This document shows, one piece after another, positions 41,749 to 42,875 of a stretch of 42,875 nucleotides of DNA (its first letter is position 1; every line of letters begins with the position of its first letter). This DNA is from Candidatus Hydrogenedentota bacterium (GTDB lineage Bacteria; Hydrogenedentota; Hydrogenedentia; Hydrogenedentales; JAJRTN01). The notes under the pieces are model-generated. The model did no database searches. It worked only from the letters and a program-made list of their open reading frames with translations, and was not told where the DNA came from. Location of the stretch: contig JAJRTN010000132.1 of NCBI GenBank assembly GCA_024278275.1, forward strand, positions 1 to 42,875, in the 5' to 3' direction. A program made the translations under genes and the position numbers.

Positions 41749-42738
41749 ATGGATGTACCGGATTTCGTACGCGGCTGTATCGCACCAACTTTCACGGCCT
41801 TTGACGAACAGGGCGCGCTGCACCCCGATGGACAGCGCAACCTGCTCGATTTCATGGTGCGGTCGAAATCCATCAACGCCTTCTTCATGCGTTCCGGCAT
41901 GGGGCAGATGTTCGCGTTCGATTTTGAAGACGTGAAATCCCTGACGCGCACCGCCTGCGCCCACCTTGCCGGAAAAGCGCCCGTCATCGTGGGATGCAAC
42001 GGCGTCTGGGACCGCGATTACGCACGCCGTCCCGACCCCGGAGTTTTCCAGGCACAGTGCGTCACCCTGGGCCAATACGCAGCCGATCAGGGCGCGAACG
42101 GCGTGGTCTTCACCATGCCGGAGGCGTTGGTTCCCGGGGATGGCAAAACGGTTCGGGACGTGGTACTGCGCTTTTTCGAGCGGATGAATGACGCCGTGAG
42201 CCTACCCATTTTTATCTACCAACCGCCGGGCACCGGGGAGGCCTACCGCCTGACACCGGAACTCATCGCAACCTTGGCGGAGATGGATCACATTTGCGCG
42301 GCAAAGGTCTCCTATAGCGACATGGAATACGTGCTTGGGCTCATCCGCGCCGTGAAAGACAAGCCTTTCGTCTTCATCACCGGCGTTGAGACCGTCTACT
42401 TCGCCACGCTCTACGCCGGTTCACGAGCCGCCATCGGCCAGGGAGCCTGTCTCAACCCATCGGTACTGAACGCGGTACGCACGGCCTTCCTAGATGGCGA
42501 CCGGGAGCGGGCCTTGCAGGCGCAGGAAGCGGTGAATCTACTGGTTCACGCCTGTGGAAACGCCCCCTACTTTCTCAAACGCTACGCCACGGAACACGGC
42601 TTCCCCGTCCCCCCCCATGCACGCCCCATGCCGGGGGACCTCTACAAAAGCAAAGGGACGGCCATGACAGACGAAGAATACACCACATTCAAACGTTTAC
42701 TGGAGGAAAAGATCGCCCGCTTCCCGGAGCCGGCCTAA
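41749..42738 (+). CDS. Dihydrodipicolinate synthase/N-acetylneuraminate lyase family protein
   Basis: 329 residues of the DapA/NanA class I aldolase barrel family. Key residues: Y157 (FIYQPPG) and Schiff-base K186 (CAAKVSYSD). The substrate-carboxylate motif, normally GTTGE, is SGMGQ here (49-53), so the substrate probably differs from pyruvate/aspartate-semialdehyde. The start at 41749 fits the family N terminus and has AAGGA upstream; an ATG at 41719 would overlap the UroD stop as ATGGGTAA. Members cleave or condense 2-keto acids, including sugar acids. It ends 66 bases before a strong terminator. Confidence 0.87.
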   Translation: MDVPDFVRGCIAPTFTAFDEQGALHPDGQRNLLDFMVRSKSINAFFMRSGMGQMFAFDFEDVKSLTRTACAHLAGKAPVIVGCNGVWDRDYARRPDPGVFQAQCVTLGQYAADQGANGVVFTMPEALVPGDGKTVRDVVLRFFERMNDAVSLPIFIYQPPGTGEAYRLTPELIATLAEMDHICAAKVSYSDMEYVLGLIRAVKDKPFVFITGVETVYFATLYAGSRAAIGQGACLNPSVLNAVRTAFLDGDRERALQAQEAVNLLVHACGNAPYFLKRYATEHGFPVPPHARPMPGDLYKSKGTAMTDEEYTTFKRLLEEKIARFPEPA

Positions 42739-42804
42739 GAGGGTGTTTGCAAAGTGTAGTTTAGGCTAACCCTCTGCCGCAAGAGACTGCCACCCCTTTC
42801 ATCT

Positions 42805-42830
42805 GCCCGGCTTTGCCGGGCTTTCTTCTT
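42805..42830 (+). terminator. Intrinsic terminator of the UroD-DapA operon
   Basis: GCCCGGC, loop TTT, GCCGGGC (42805-42821): a perfect 7-base GC stem followed by TTTCTTCTT. Good Rho-independent terminator. Confidence 0.85.
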
Positions 42831-42870
42831 GACTTTTAAGTATAGCGTATATAACATATGCTATACTTAA
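42829..42870 (+). promoter_or_regulatory. AT-rich palindromic promoter/operator for an unseen downstream gene
   Basis: TTAAGTATAGC (42836-42846) and GCTATACTTAA (42860-42870) form a perfect 11-base inverted repeat, with further pairing inside. TTGACT (42829-42834) could be the -35; TATAAC (42850-42855) lies 15 bases on, slightly short. This layout fits a repressor operator over a promoter, as in many toxin-antitoxin or XRE-type regulators. The regulated gene lies beyond the window. Confidence 0.5.
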
Positions 42871-42875
42871 TGCGA

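Overview
The window is GC-rich, densely coded bacterial chromosome from a lineage with a large glycan-degrading repertoire. The gene mix suggests a Planctomycetes/Lentisphaerae/Hydrogenedentes-type bacterium, with Candidatus Hydrogenedentota as my best guess. Supporting families are a DUF1559-like pseudopilin with an H-X(n)-DG tail, DUF2961 (GH172), several UroD-family enzymes, a DUF1501/DUF1800 pair, Gfo/Idh/MocA plus TIM-barrel isomerase, and an NapC-type multihaem cytochrome. This is inferred from gene content only; no rRNA or tRNA gene is visible. I saw no insertion sequence, integrase or CRISPR array.

Layout. 1-990: tail of a hybrid histidine kinase. 1365-3207 (-): sugar isomerase and Gfo/Idh/MocA dehydrogenase. 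3334-7886 (-): exported trypsin-like protease, coupled by TGATG to a very large GT4/MptE-like glycosyltransferase that is split by one in-frame TAA. 7887-8587: a 700-base gene-free stretch packed with nested inverted repeats. 8588-10195 (-): exported WbsX/GH99-like protein. 10390-14458: metal and phosphate block with a PiT transporter, a znuA-znuC-znuB-type ABC operon, and a divergent Fur-family regulator; one dyad operator covers both promoters. 14603-23872: carbohydrate block with a GH2 enzyme, a UroD-GH172 operon, and a divergent TetR - pseudopilin - lipoprotein - GPH sugar symporter operon. 24140-26962 (-): O-antigen ligase/polymerase-like membrane protein, split by another in-frame TAA. 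27079-30589 (-): uracil-DNA glycosylase coupled to an NtrB/NtrC-type kinase and sigma-54 activator. 30790-32229 (-): six-haem NapC/NirT-like cytochrome. 32425-40175 (-): likely operon of ABC-2 exporter, secreted protein, DUF1800 (frameshifted), DUF1501 (Tat) and a RidA/chorismatase-like protein. 40650-42738 (+): a second UroD-family enzyme with a DapA-family aldolase/lyase. The window ends with a terminator and a palindromic promoter for an unseen gene.

How the genes fit together. Extracellular glycosidases (GH2, GH172, WbsX-like), a lipoprotein of unknown function, a sodium/proton-sugar symporter and intracellular sugar enzymes suggest uptake and oxidation of complex or modified glycans. The glycosyltransferase and the O-antigen ligase-like protein point to surface-glycan assembly.

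Two observations stand out. First, four otherwise well-conserved genes are each broken by one apparent single-base change (TAA, TAG, TAA, and a -1 frameshift), with the reading frame intact on the far side of every lesion. Second, the 7.9-8.6 kb gap holds a 200-base element with 22-base terminal inverted repeats, bracketed by two oppositely oriented copies of a second hairpin family.
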